A DNA stretch of 64,000 nt from Gallionellaceae bacterium (GTDB lineage Bacteria; Pseudomonadota; Gammaproteobacteria; Burkholderiales; Gallionellaceae). How positions within the stretch are numbered: the first letter of the stretch is position 1; every line of letters starts with the position of its first letter. The stretch is from the NCBI GenBank assembly GCA_030823955.1, contig JAVBYO010000002.1:103877-167876 (forward strand), given 5' to 3'. The notes under the pieces are model-generated. The model ran no database searches, had not been told where the DNA came from, and saw only the letters and a list, made by a program, of their open reading frames with translations. Position numbers and translations under genes: made by a program. Of this stretch, positions 20,903-30,417 are shown in pieces.

Positions 20903-21475
20903 ATGAACTCAACTGTAACCAACGAAGAAGCCATCGCCGCCACCAAGCTGTGGCTTGAGCGCGCGGTGATCGGCCTCAACTTGTGCCCGTTCGCCAAGGG
21001 CGTACACGTCAAGAACCAAGTGCGCTATGTGGTGAGTGCCGCGCAAACGCCAGAGGAATTATTGGCGGACGTACTGAGTGAATTCGAAGTGTTGGCAGAA
21101 GCCGGTCGCGAAGAGATCGACACCATCCTGCTCATCCATCCGCACGTGCTCACTGACTTTCTTGACTACAACGACTTTCTTGAAGTCGTGGATGCCGCTC
21201 TGGAGGATGTCGATCTCGCGGGCGTGCTTCAAGTCGCCAGCATGCACCCGCAGTACCAGTTCGCCGACACCGAACTGGACGACATCACCAACTACACCAA
21301 CCGCTCGCCCTACCCGACACTGCACATTCTGCGCGAAGAAAGCATAGATGAAGCCGTGGCCGCATTCCCCGAAGCCGAAATGATTTTTGAAAAGAACATC
21401 GAGACCATGCAGAAGCTCGGGCATGAGGGATGGAATGCACTCGGGCTGGCGGAAGTGCAACGATATAAAAAATGA
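20903..21475 (+). CDS. DUF1415 family protein
   Basis: A 190-residue cytosolic protein from the ATG at 20903, just after the repeat. It contains the conserved DUF1415 opening (TKLWLERAVIGLNLCPFAKG), then ETILLIHPHVL-like IDTILLIHPHVL and the DITNYTNRSPYPTLHILRE block. The family is widespread in proteobacteria with no established biochemical role. A 14-base gap to the srkA-like gene suggests co-transcription. Confidence 0.9.
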   Translation: MNSTVTNEEAIAATKLWLERAVIGLNLCPFAKGVHVKNQVRYVVSAAQTPEELLADVLSEFEVLAEAGREEIDTILLIHPHVLTDFLDYNDFLEVVDAALEDVDLAGVLQVASMHPQYQFADTELDDITNYTNRSPYPTLHILREESIDEAVAAFPEAEMIFEKNIETMQKLGHEGWNALGLAEVQRYKK

Positions 21476-21489
21476 AGTAGGGTGTTGAT

Positions 21490-22470
21490 ATGACGACACC
21501 GAACTATTCCCTGCTGACGCCGGACTGTGTACTCAACGCGCTGGAGAGCACCGGCCTACGTTGTGATGGCCGTCTGCTCGCGCTGAACAGTTACGAAAAC
21601 CGCGTGTATCAGGTGGGCATCGAAGATGGCGCGCCGCTGGTGGCGAAGTTCTATCGTCCGGCGCGCTGGACGAATGAGGCCATTCTTGAAGAACATGCCT
21701 TTGTGCAGGAGCTGGTGGAGCGCGAGATTCCGGTGGTGCCTGCGCTGACGATAAATGGCAGCACGCTGCACCACTTCGAAGGCTTCCGTTTTTCGGTGTT
21801 CGAGAAGAAGGGCGGTCGCGCGCCGGAGCTGGAGGATCGCGACACGCTGGAATGGCTGGGGCGGTTCCTCGGGCGCATCCATGCGGTGGGGGCGACCAAG
21901 GGTTTTCAGCATCGACCCGAGTTGAACATCGAGACTTTCGGCGTCGAGCCACGCGATTATCTGTTATCCAACAACTTCATCCCCGCCGACATCACGGCAG
22001 CGTATCGCAGCGTGATCGATCAGGCGCTGGAGGGCGTGCGCCATTGCTTTGCGCGTGCGGGCAAGGTGCAGACCTTGCGCCTGCACGGCGACTGCCATGC
22101 GGGTAACGTGTTGTGGACGGACGATGGCCCGCACTTCGTCGACTTTGACGACAGCCGCATGGGGCCTGCGGTGCAGGATCTGTGGATGCTGCTCTCCGGT
22201 GAGCGCGAAGACCGCGTAAAACAAATGGGCGACGTACTCGCGGGCTATGAAGATTTCTGCGAATTCGATGCACGCGAACTGCATCTGATCGAAGCCCTGC
22301 GCACTTTGCGACTGATCCATTATTCCGCATGGTTAGCCCGGCGCTGGGACGATGTCGCTTTCAAGCAGGCCTTCCCCTGGTTCAATACGCAGATCTATTG
22401 GCAAAATCGCATCCTCGAATTGCGCGAACAGATCGCGCTGATGGAGGAGCCGCCGCTGTGGCAAACGTAA
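21490..22470 (+). CDS. srkA: Stress-response Ser/Thr protein kinase SrkA (YihE/RdoA) family
   Basis: Eukaryotic-type kinase-fold protein; E. coli SrkA phosphorylates proteins and counters stress-induced death. The 326 residues match the family. Visible: N-terminal YENRVYQVGIEDGAPLVAKF with the ATP-site Lys, catalytic loop LRLHGDCHAGNVLW, and the metal-binding VDFDDSRMGPAVQDLW, followed by the C-terminal ARRWDDVAFKQAFPWFN seen in YihE proteins. All kinase key residues appear present. Confidence 0.92.
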   Translation: MTTPNYSLLTPDCVLNALESTGLRCDGRLLALNSYENRVYQVGIEDGAPLVAKFYRPARWTNEAILEEHAFVQELVEREIPVVPALTINGSTLHHFEGFRFSVFEKKGGRAPELEDRDTLEWLGRFLGRIHAVGATKGFQHRPELNIETFGVEPRDYLLSNNFIPADITAAYRSVIDQALEGVRHCFARAGKVQTLRLHGDCHAGNVLWTDDGPHFVDFDDSRMGPAVQDLWMLLSGEREDRVKQMGDVLAGYEDFCEFDARELHLIEALRTLRLIHYSAWLARRWDDVAFKQAFPWFNTQIYWQNRILELREQIALMEEPPLWQT

Positions 22471-22477
22471 GAGAGAA

Positions 22478-22533
22478 TGTAGGAGCGGGCGATGCCCGCG
22501 TATGCTTTGTCGCGGGCATCGCCCGCTCCTACA
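22478..22533. repeat. Perfect 23-bp palindromic repeat, family B
   Basis: Arms 22478-22500 and 22511-22533 are perfect reverse complements (tgtaggagcgggcgatgccc and so on) around a 10-base loop. It sits in the 73-base gap between the srkA-like and ychJ-like genes. A second, diverged copy lies at 48992-49047. GTAGGAGCGGGC palindromes of this type are common in proteobacteria. Confidence 0.88.
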
Positions 22534-22543
22534 GTGACAGCAT

Positions 22544-22927
22544 ATGACTATGAAACTCTGCCCCTGCGAAAGCGGCAAACCCTACACCGACTGCTGTGCC
22601 CGTTATGTGGAGAGCGGCGCACCCGCTCCCACCGCCGAAGCCCTCATGCGCTCGCGCTACACCGCCTACACGCAACTCAAGGAAGATTACCTGCTGGCAA
22701 CCTGGCATCCCTCCACGCGACCGACATCACTGGGTTTGGCGCAAGAAGCGCCGACCAAATGGCTGGGCCTCGAAGTGAAGCGTTACGTACAGCCAGATGC
22801 CGGACACGCCATCGTTGAATTCGTCGCACGTTACAAAGTGCAAGGCCGCGCACATCGGCTGCATGAAGTCAGCCGCTTTGTGTGCGAGGAGGGGCGCTGG
22901 TTCTATGTGGATGGGGACATCGGCTGA
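22544..22927 (+). CDS. YchJ-family SEC-C motif protein (UPF0225)
   Basis: A 127-residue protein starting with a SEC-C zinc motif (LCPCESGKPYTDCC; Cys6, Cys8, Cys17 and Cys18 when counted from the ATG at 22544) followed by an NTF2-like domain (SRYTAYTQLKEDYLLATWHP ... RFVCEEGRWFYVDGD). The first ATG at 22544 is used; 22550 is possible. Function is unknown; the zinc motif resembles that of SecA. It comes directly after a palindromic repeat. Confidence 0.9.
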   Translation: MTMKLCPCESGKPYTDCCARYVESGAPAPTAEALMRSRYTAYTQLKEDYLLATWHPSTRPTSLGLAQEAPTKWLGLEVKRYVQPDAGHAIVEFVARYKVQGRAHRLHEVSRFVCEEGRWFYVDGDIG

Positions 22928-23102
22928 TTCGAAAGTGCGCTACCGGCAGGGCCTTAATACCCCTGCATCCGCCGCGACTATGCCCATTGCAGGACTATTG
23001 GCGACGGCATATGGAAGGTACAATCAGTCCAGAAATTTTGTTGATGGCAGTGGTACGAAGAACCATCTGGATGAATAACGAATACCCGCGTCGGATCAGA
23101 TC

Positions 23103-24956
23103 ATGAGCACCTCATTCCGAGCCATGTGGCTATGGCTGGCTTTTCTCCTGACCCTATTGGGTAGTGCGATCATATTCGATCTTTATTTTGAATATGCCCG
23201 CACATCGACCAGCGAGCAAGACAAGTTATCCACCCAGGCCCGCGTCATCGCTGAGAACATGGAGTATCAGCTGCGCAGCACCCGGCTGGTGCTTGAGAAC
23301 GTGCGAGGAGAAGCTGTCGGCTGGCAAGGGGCCGCAGGTGTGCGCGTCGGCACGAGCCATCTGAAAGCGCTCGTCAATGCGATGCCGGGGATTCGATTTG
23401 TCGGAGTGGTGGATGCACGCGGAATTCTGCGGATATCCAACCTGACGCAATTCGTCGGCCGCGATTTTTCCCTGCGTGATTATTTTCAGAGCGTCAGACA
23501 ACACCCCGATGCCGGAGTGTTATATGTCTCGCGGCCCTTCAAGAGTGCGGCCGGTATCTATGTATTAAATGTCACCCGCATGATCTCCGGGCCGCACGGT
23601 GAGTTTGCCGGAGTAGTCACCGCATCGCTCGACCCGGAATATTTCAAAACGTTGATGTCGTCGGTATCGTATGCGCAGGACATGTGGACTGCGCTTGCAC
23701 ATGGCGATGGAACACTGTTCCTGATGGCCCCCGGCCGTGATTCGTTGCACGGAATGAATCTGGCGCAGCCAGGTTCATTCTTCTCCAGACATCGGGATGG
23801 CGGACAGAGTGTCTCGGTGCTGACGGGAACGGTGTATTCCACCAAAGAACAGCGAATGATGGCGCAACGCACTATCCGTCCCGATGCGCTTAGAATGGAT
23901 CAACCTCTGGTAGTGGCTGTGAGCCGCGATCTTGATGCAATATTCCAGCCTTGGCGTCGCACCGCACTGATGCAGGGTGGACTGTTCGGGGTGTTCGCGG
24001 CCCTTTCCGTATTTGCACTCTATATTTTCCAACGCCGCCATCGCGGGCTGGAACGGCTGGCAGCTGAGGCCCGCGAGCTAGTCGAGCACTTCAGTGTGGC
24101 ACTGGACCATATGCCGACTTATATCTATATGAAGAACAGGCAGCGCCGCTATGTCTATGCCAACCGGGCGACTCTGGAATTGTTCGGTTGTACGGCGGAA
24201 GAACTGCGTGGCAGTCTTGATTCGCGCTTTTTCCCTGCGGAGACGGTGGCGCAGATCCACGCGATCGACACGCGAGTGCTCGATCACGCAGAAGACACGA
24301 CAGAGGAGGTTGTCGCCCAAGGTGAAAATGGCACTCGGCGAGTCTATTGGGAGATCAAGACGCCGATATACGAAGATGCGGGCAAGACCCGAGTTTGGGG
24401 ATTGTGCGGGATATCTACCGATATCACCGAACGTGAGGCGCTGAAAAGTAGGCTGGAGGAGCAAGCGCATCAGGATTACCTGACCGGTCTGTATAACCGC
24501 CGCTATTTCATCGAACAAGGGCAGGTAGAGCTGGCGCGCGCGCAGCGTTATGGCAGCGCTCTGTCGATGCTCATGCTCGACATCGACCATTTTAAAGCGA
24601 TCAACGATACGCATGGGCATAAGGCGGGCGATATCGTATTGCAAAAATTCAGCGAGGTGATGCGCGAAACGCTGCGCACGATCGATATCGTCGGTCGTAT
24701 CGGTGGAGAGGAATTCGCCATCTTGCTACCGGAGACTGAAATGACAAAAGCAGCCGAGGTCGCGGAACGCCTGCGCGAAAAAGTTGCGACCACAGCGGTG
24801 GTCTTGGAGGCGGGTTTGCCACTGCACTTCACCATTTCGATCGGTGTTGCCATGCTGCAAGGCAAAGACGCCAACATCGATATCCTGTTCAATCAGTCAG
24901 ATCGGGCTCTGTATCAAGCCAAGAACTCCGGGCGCAACAAGGTGTGTGTGGCGTAA
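23103..24956 (+). CDS. Membrane diguanylate cyclase (Cache-PAS-GGDEF)
   Basis: A 617-residue sensor enzyme expected to make c-di-GMP. Order: membrane helix (about 8-27), periplasmic double-Cache-like region (about 30-280; RFVGVVDARGILRISNLTQF, RDFSLRDYFQ), second membrane helix (about 290-310), cytoplasmic PAS domain (about 325-450; KNRQRRYVYANRATLELFG), then GGDEF (about 455-615; DYLTGLYNRRYF, MLDIDHFKAINDTHGH). The active-site motif is GGEEF, compatible with activity, and the inhibitory I-site RxxD (RTID) lies five residues before it. It precedes a second GGDEF gene by 107 bases. Confidence 0.93.
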   Translation: MSTSFRAMWLWLAFLLTLLGSAIIFDLYFEYARTSTSEQDKLSTQARVIAENMEYQLRSTRLVLENVRGEAVGWQGAAGVRVGTSHLKALVNAMPGIRFVGVVDARGILRISNLTQFVGRDFSLRDYFQSVRQHPDAGVLYVSRPFKSAAGIYVLNVTRMISGPHGEFAGVVTASLDPEYFKTLMSSVSYAQDMWTALAHGDGTLFLMAPGRDSLHGMNLAQPGSFFSRHRDGGQSVSVLTGTVYSTKEQRMMAQRTIRPDALRMDQPLVVAVSRDLDAIFQPWRRTALMQGGLFGVFAALSVFALYIFQRRHRGLERLAAEARELVEHFSVALDHMPTYIYMKNRQRRYVYANRATLELFGCTAEELRGSLDSRFFPAETVAQIHAIDTRVLDHAEDTTEEVVAQGENGTRRVYWEIKTPIYEDAGKTRVWGLCGISTDITEREALKSRLEEQAHQDYLTGLYNRRYFIEQGQVELARAQRYGSALSMLMLDIDHFKAINDTHGHKAGDIVLQKFSEVMRETLRTIDIVGRIGGEEFAILLPETEMTKAAEVAERLREKVATTAVVLEAGLPLHFTISIGVAMLQGKDANIDILFNQSDRALYQAKNSGRNKVCVA

Positions 24957-25063
24957 TGTCGTTCGTCGCGGGGCGCAAAACATACCGATACAGTCGCTTA
25001 AAAGGTCGTTTATGTTCGCCAAATATGTAAAAATCCAAGAATGAATTCGAATTCGCCAGCCAT

Positions 25064-26752
25064 ATGAAACTAAAAATCAGATTCCTGCTGCTGATGAGCG
25101 CGATCTTTGTCGGCTTCATGTCGATCACATGGTTGCTGTCGCATCAGCTGATGGACAAGCTGAACCAGCAATGGGGCGAGAAATTCACCCAGCGGCAGGT
25201 GATGTTCGACAAGTTCCGCACACTGTCCCCGTTGATTCGCGAGATCGCGCTGGCCAGACAATTGGCCGCCGAACCGGCCATCATCGATATGGCGCTGCAC
25301 GAGCAGGATAAAGCGATGCGGCAGCGCGGCATCGCGGCGATGGAGCGATATCGTTTTAACTTCCGCGACCACAGTTATTTCGCGGCCTTTGCCCAGAGCG
25401 GCAATTATTATTTCAACGACGCGATTAACCAGTATGGCGGCAGACAGCTGCGATATACGTTGTCGCCGACCAGTCCGAAAGACAAATGGTTCTATGCCAC
25501 CTTGGTCGATGGCAAGGAATATCAGGTCAACATTGATCCAGACGTGCACCTCAAGGTGACCAAGGCCTGGATCAATGTGTTGATACGCAATGGCAATGAG
25601 ACACTAGGTATCATCGGCACCGGCATCGACCTTACCGAGCTCATCAAAGAGACGGTCAGTGTCACGCAGGAGGGTGTGGAGAACCTGTTCATCGACCAGA
25701 GCATGGCTATCCAACTGAACAGCAATCCCAAGCTGATCGACTACATGACGGTTGCCAAAGACGTCGGTCAGCGTATCAAGGTCGATGTGTTGTTGAAGAA
25801 TCCCGCCGACATCGAACGGCTGCGGCAAGTGATGCAAGAACTGGCGAGATCGCCAGCCGACATCGCCACGTTATCGGTTGACTATCAGGGTAAAAAACAT
25901 CTGCTCGGTGTGGCGTATCTGCCCGAGATCGGCTGGTACGACCTGACCCTGATGGACTATCGTACGCTGGATCTGTTCGACGACCTGATCTTGGGGCCGG
26001 TACTGTTCAGCTTGTTGCTAATGCTCACTTTGCTGGTGGTCGGCTGGGCGCTACAACGCTGGGTATTGAAACCGATCGCGATTCTGCGCGCCGCCACCGA
26101 CAAGATACGGCGCGGTGATTTCGACATCGATCCCCCCATCGCGGGTATCGGCGAGATCGCCCATCTGTCGCGCTCCTTTGCCGATATGGCCAAGTTCGTC
26201 AACAACAGCAAGCAGGAGTTGGAAAACAAAGTGCGCGAACGCACCGAAGCGCTGCACCGTCTGACCGAGATCGACCCCCTCACCGGCCTGCTCAACCGGC
26301 GCGGCATGATGGATCGGTTCGAGAACGAGATCGCACGGCAGGCGCGGCAAGGCGGCTCACTAGGCTTGTTGTTGCTCGACCTCGATCACTTTAAGCGTAT
26401 CAACGACACCTACGGCCACGCAGCCGGAGACCTGGCCTTGTGCGAAGCGGCCAAAGTGTTGCAGGCTTCCAAGCGCGGTTACGACCATGTGGCACGCTGG
26501 GGCGGCGAAGAGTTCCTGATGTTGTTGCCGGAGTGCGGCCAAGAAGACCTGCTGATGATCGCCGAGCGTATTCGCGAAGAGATCGGAATGTTGCAGATAC
26601 AGGCTGGTGGACAATCTTTCAGTTTCACCGTCAGCATCGGGGCGCATCATCCCAACAGTCCGCAGACGCTGGATACGATGTTGCAGAAAGTCGATCACGC
26701 CCTGTATGCAGCCAAAGATGCCGGTCGCAACTGCGTCAAAGTCTCCGTATAG
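25064..26752 (+). CDS. Membrane diguanylate cyclase (Cache-HAMP-GGDEF)
   Basis: A 562-residue protein with membrane helices at about 5-23 and 305-330, a periplasmic Cache-like ligand domain between them (NYYFNDAINQYGGRQLRYT, TLGIIGTGIDLTELIK), a HAMP linker (WVLKPIAILRAATDKIRRGD) and a GGDEF domain (DPLTGLLNRRGMMDRF, LLDLDHFKRINDTYGH). The catalytic motif GGEEF and an I-site RGYD five residues upstream are present, so an active, product-inhibited cyclase is expected. The periplasmic domain differs from that of the preceding cyclase, so they probably sense different signals. Confidence 0.93.
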   Translation: MKLKIRFLLLMSAIFVGFMSITWLLSHQLMDKLNQQWGEKFTQRQVMFDKFRTLSPLIREIALARQLAAEPAIIDMALHEQDKAMRQRGIAAMERYRFNFRDHSYFAAFAQSGNYYFNDAINQYGGRQLRYTLSPTSPKDKWFYATLVDGKEYQVNIDPDVHLKVTKAWINVLIRNGNETLGIIGTGIDLTELIKETVSVTQEGVENLFIDQSMAIQLNSNPKLIDYMTVAKDVGQRIKVDVLLKNPADIERLRQVMQELARSPADIATLSVDYQGKKHLLGVAYLPEIGWYDLTLMDYRTLDLFDDLILGPVLFSLLLMLTLLVVGWALQRWVLKPIAILRAATDKIRRGDFDIDPPIAGIGEIAHLSRSFADMAKFVNNSKQELENKVRERTEALHRLTEIDPLTGLLNRRGMMDRFENEIARQARQGGSLGLLLLDLDHFKRINDTYGHAAGDLALCEAAKVLQASKRGYDHVARWGGEEFLMLLPECGQEDLLMIAERIREEIGMLQIQAGGQSFSFTVSIGAHHPNSPQTLDTMLQKVDHALYAAKDAGRNCVKVSV

Positions 26753-27329
26753 CGCTCATCTCCAACCTCGCTGTGTCACAAACAGACCAAGGATAGTCAA
26801 AGCATTGTATTCAACTTCCATCCCCCGCTGGCGGGGGATGGGCAGGGGATGAGGGGCACTCAGCACGAACGGTGCAGTGTCCCATTTGGAGGAAGCCCGC
26901 TCGTCCTGAGTAGCCTGCATTTGGGCGTATCGAAGGATTGTCATCTGCGTTCCGTGCCACGTCTCTGGTTACACGTTACGAATAGACCGCTGACAGCGTC
27001 AGTGTTGCCGGGTGGGTAACGACATGTGCCGCGATGTTTTTGGCGGACAGAAAATCGGGATGAAAAAGGTGTTTTTCAAATCAAACCAAGGGACGCAGGA
27101 AAAAGCAGGCGTCCAACCGGATTACAATATTTACAATTTCCCCGAGTTGCTAAACGCCATCCACTTCTTTGAGAATTAGTTCATGGATAAGATGGGGATA
27201 ACAGCGACATCAGGAGTTTAGTCATAGATGTCGCAAGCCCCGAATGCAGGCTATGTTTCTTACCGAACAGTATTGCCATGTCACTGCCTCATATTATCGA
27301 GACTGATCATAATGTAAAAGGTTTCCGTT
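26753..27329. other. 577-base intergenic region
   Basis: No convincing gene. It holds one family A palindrome (26818-26856) and a second element (about 26899-26938) of the dispersed type with gctcgtcctgag and tatcgaagga ends. The remainder, richer in A and T toward the cytochrome gene (gattacaatatttacaattt near 27120), probably contains the promoter, but no clear -35/-10 pair is seen. Confidence 0.6.
26818..26856. repeat. Palindromic repeat, family A (single unit)
   Basis: An 11-bp perfect stem (ccatcccccgc / gcgggggatgg) with a 2-base loop and the family tail aggggatgagggg. Same design as the units at 20.8 and 48.5 kb. Confidence 0.8.
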
Positions 27330-28694
27330 ATGTTAGTTTGGTCTCGAACCTGTCGGCTTCGGTCTGCATTGTCGATCTTGGCGCTTGCGTGTTTTGCGTT
27401 GACGGCTTTGGCTGCCGATGAAGACTTCTCTACGCAGACAAAACACCTGCAAGCAGACAAGCCTAAGTTCGCACAACGCCAGCAAATATTGCTCTCGGAG
27501 CGCTATGACCTCGCTGATCTACCCGCCAAGAACAACAGTATGTCACGTGGCAAGCAGGTACAAGAAGGTGTGCGTGTAAAGCTAGCTCATGGCATGACTT
27601 GGGACAAACTCGCAGCTTTCTCACCGGAAGAAGTCCGCGAAAGACAGCTTTGGCCGACAGGATTTCTGCCGTTGCCGCATCCACACCACGAATCTGGCGG
27701 CATGGTTTTTCCAAAATACCTCATTGAGGAAACGCAGAAACAGACTGGCCGCGACCTGACCCGTTTCGACCTCGACTTCGATTTACCAGATCATTTTTTG
27801 CCCGAGTTCCCAGCACCGATCTACCTGACGACGCGACCCGATCTGGGCGACGTATCACAAGGGAAACTGGTGACACTCGGTAACTTTAACGAATTGTTCA
27901 AAGAAATTCTCAATCCTAAGCAACTCGAAGGTTTGCGCTTGCTGCTTACGCCTTTTCCCCAGCAGCAGTTCAACGCCACTGAAGATCGTCGCAGCCTGAA
28001 GGCATCTCAAGGCGTGGCCTGTTTCGATTGCCATGCCAACGGTCATACCAACGCATCCACTCACACGGTAGGCGACATTCGACCAAATGAACATCGTCAC
28101 CGCATCGACACACCATCGTTGCGCGGCGTGAATATTCAGCGCCTGTTTGGTTCGCAACGTGCGCTCAAAACGGTGGAAGATTTCACCGAATTCGAGCAGC
28201 GCGGTGCTTACTTCGACGGCATCCCAGCCGACGCGGCGCGCAAAGGCATAAACGTTCTAGAACGCGGCAGTCAGGTGCAGTTCATGGCTGAGTTTCAGGC
28301 ACTGCTCGACTTTCCCCCGGCACCCAAGCTCAACCTGTTCGGTAGACTTGATCCTGCGAAATCCAGCAAGAACGAATTGCGCGGACAGGAAATATTTTTT
28401 GGTAAAGGGCGGTGCGCAGTGTGTCATGCCCCGCCGTATTACACCGATAACAACATGCACAACTTGAAGGTAGAGCGCTTCTTCAAGGAGGTCACCATCA
28501 ATGGCCGCACGGCATCAGCCGATGGCCCGATCAAGACATTTCCGTTGCGTGGCATCAAGGATTCGCCGCCGTACCTGCACGATGGCCGTTTGCTGACGCT
28601 GGCTGACACGGTGGAATTTTTTAACCTCGTGTTGGAATTGAAGCTGGATGAGCGGGACAAAAAAGATTTGTTGGCATTCCTGCTGGCGCTGTAA
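27330..28694 (+). CDS. Di-heme cytochrome c peroxidase / MauG-like protein
   Basis: A 454-residue exported protein with a Sec signal peptide (positive start, then LSILALACFALTALAA, cleavage near residue 29). There are two haem c sites, CFDCH in the middle and CAVCH in the C-terminal third, consistent with the CCP/MauG superfamily. The C-terminal block FPLRGIKDSPPYLHDGRLLTL is typical of that family's haem-ligand region. The N-terminal 200 residues are not a standard CCP domain (HPHHESGGMVFPKYLIEET). Peroxidase or redox-maturation activity in the periplasm is inferred. Eight bases separate it from the PqiA-domain gene, so they likely form an operon. Confidence 0.85.
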   Translation: MLVWSRTCRLRSALSILALACFALTALAADEDFSTQTKHLQADKPKFAQRQQILLSERYDLADLPAKNNSMSRGKQVQEGVRVKLAHGMTWDKLAAFSPEEVRERQLWPTGFLPLPHPHHESGGMVFPKYLIEETQKQTGRDLTRFDLDFDLPDHFLPEFPAPIYLTTRPDLGDVSQGKLVTLGNFNELFKEILNPKQLEGLRLLLTPFPQQQFNATEDRRSLKASQGVACFDCHANGHTNASTHTVGDIRPNEHRHRIDTPSLRGVNIQRLFGSQRALKTVEDFTEFEQRGAYFDGIPADAARKGINVLERGSQVQFMAEFQALLDFPPAPKLNLFGRLDPAKSSKNELRGQEIFFGKGRCAVCHAPPYYTDNNMHNLKVERFFKEVTINGRTASADGPIKTFPLRGIKDSPPYLHDGRLLTLADTVEFFNLVLELKLDERDKKDLLAFLLAL

Positions 28695-28702
28695 CCCAAG
28701 CC

Positions 28703-30073
28703 ATGAAACTGCTCAATCTTTTCATTTCAATCTTAATAGTCATCGCTTCCGCAATTTTGTGCCAGCAGATCATTTTCAATTCTGTTGCCAACCAGCAGAA
28801 CAAAAATGACTACGCCGAGCTAAACCATGTCAAATACGGCCTGCTCAGCATTGATGAGTGGACGCGGCAAGTCACCGTCATTCTGGCTGCTGAAATCAAC
28901 AAGATTTATCTTTCAAAAACGAACGAGCGGCGGCTGCGAAAACATATCGAGGTGCTGCTGAATACTCTGATCGACAAGGTCGACAAGAAGATCAGGGAAG
29001 AGAATGCAAAAACAGCAACGGGGCAGCTGAAGCAATCCTTGATCAACATCTTCGTCAATCTGGATGAAATTAAAAAAGGCATTCCCGAATATGCCGATGC
29101 CGTTATCCATGAACTGACAAAAGCAAAAACAAAGCGCCAGCTAAAGGCCGCGCTGAACAAACAGCTCGAACAATATTCGAGGCAGACTTTTGATATTCAG
29201 GGCACGCCGGAACTGAGCAGGATTCTGCTCGGGACAGGTTCCCTTGATGTCGAAGAGGCGAGGGGCAAGCTCAAAGAGGAAATCGCAAACAGGCATGAGC
29301 AGATTGTCCGGGAAGTCATCCTGTTGATCGTGCTGGCCGCGGTGATATTCACTGCATCGGCCTTTGGCAAGCAGACTCTGACCCGAACACGCTATTTCTC
29401 TCTCGTTCTGGTTCTTATTGCCCTGCTGGCCGCCGGTGTGACGACGCCCACCATCGATATGGAGGCAAAGATCTCGCAGATGAATTTCATGTTGCTGGGG
29501 AGCCATGTCCATTTCGAGAATCAGGTGTTGTATTTCCAAAGCAAAAGCATACTCGATGTGTTCAGTATCATGATTAACCATCAGGACATCGAGATGAAAC
29601 TGGTCGGCATTTTGCTAATCACCTTCAGCATTATTTTTCCGCTGCTAAAGATCGTCTCGACGCTGGGATTTTATTTTGATTTTCACCATGCAAGGCGAAA
29701 TCCACTGGTCAGGTTTTTTGTCCTGTATTCCGGCAAATGGTCCATGGCAGATGTCATGGTGGTGGCCATCTTCATGGCGTATATCGGGTTTAACGGGATC
29801 ATTGCCAATCAACTTGGTCTTTTGAATTCGGTCAGCGGTGAAATGGTTCTTCTGGCGACGAATGGTACATCCCTGCAACCGGGGTATTACCTGTTTCTGA
29901 CTTACACCTTGTTGGCGCTATTTCTGTCAGAGCTGCTCACCAAGCCCTACGTATTGTCGCAGAATCTAGTTCACGGTGACGCCTTGGCGATGCGCGTCAG
30001 CACTGACGAGCCGATTACAGCGCACTACGATGCACAACCTAGTCCGGCAAGGCAATATTCTGAATTTCTCTGA
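28703..30073 (+). CDS. Membrane protein with C-terminal PqiA-like domain
   Basis: A 456-residue inner-membrane protein. A membrane helix (about 4-22) is followed by a charged, helical, probably coiled-coil periplasmic segment (about 35-205, rich in K and E). Several membrane helices follow in the second half. The paraquat-inducible protein A signature is seen in IIFPLLKIVSTL and GKWSMADVMVVAIFMAYI. PqiA proteins work with MCE proteins in lipid transport across the envelope, but no MCE partner is adjacent here. Base composition is lower in GC than the neighbours. Probably co-transcribed with the di-heme cytochrome. Confidence 0.75.
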   Translation: MKLLNLFISILIVIASAILCQQIIFNSVANQQNKNDYAELNHVKYGLLSIDEWTRQVTVILAAEINKIYLSKTNERRLRKHIEVLLNTLIDKVDKKIREENAKTATGQLKQSLINIFVNLDEIKKGIPEYADAVIHELTKAKTKRQLKAALNKQLEQYSRQTFDIQGTPELSRILLGTGSLDVEEARGKLKEEIANRHEQIVREVILLIVLAAVIFTASAFGKQTLTRTRYFSLVLVLIALLAAGVTTPTIDMEAKISQMNFMLLGSHVHFENQVLYFQSKSILDVFSIMINHQDIEMKLVGILLITFSIIFPLLKIVSTLGFYFDFHHARRNPLVRFFVLYSGKWSMADVMVVAIFMAYIGFNGIIANQLGLLNSVSGEMVLLATNGTSLQPGYYLFLTYTLLALFLSELLTKPYVLSQNLVHGDALAMRVSTDEPITAHYDAQPSPARQYSEFL

Positions 30074-30110
30074 TTTTTGCGAAAAGCTAAAGTAGGGAAT
30101 GGAGCCGGAT

Positions 30111-30139
30111 GCCGAGTAAGGGACAGTCTCTTACTCGGC
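30111..30139 (+). terminator. Hairpin after the PqiA-like gene
   Basis: A 10-bp perfect stem (gccgagtaag / cttactcggc) with a 9-base loop, 38 bases after the stop. No T-tract follows, so termination is uncertain. Confidence 0.5.
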
Positions 30140-30396
30140 CATTGCAGTCGCCTTAATGCCACGATTTGGATGTCCGCAATCTAATCGATAACAGACTATC
30201 TTGGAAAGCAACCAAACATTCTTTCACATAGCCGTACCTAGCCGACTGCTTACTAAAGCACTCTAGTTAAGGAGGTGTACTTCTAAATTGAAATTCAACC
30301 TGACTTTCAATAGTTGGGTTCGCATAAATAATTCACCAAATTGAAACAAACAATTCACTTGATTGAAATAGTGGTTGTTCATAGTGCGTGTCATTA

Positions 30397-30410
30397 CATA
30401 TCTAGACAAC
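30397..30410. promoter_or_regulatory. Candidate PhnF operator upstream of phnF
   Basis: acatatctagacaa lies 7 bases before the phnF ATG. Its ATATCTAG core recurs upstream of phnG (34048-34064), and TCTAGACAA fits half of the TATAGAC-type palindromes bound by known PhnF regulators. Assigned by similarity of the two sites only. Confidence 0.4.
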
Positions 30411-30417
30411 CGCAGCT

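Larger units (their letters stand above)
30074..30417. other. 344-base intergenic region before the phn operon
   Basis: AT-rich, no gene seen. It contains a hairpin at 30111-30139, several attgaaa/ttgaaa direct repeats between about 30285 and 30370, and a candidate PhnF site at 30397-30410 next to the phnF start. The phn promoter is expected here. Confidence 0.6.
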
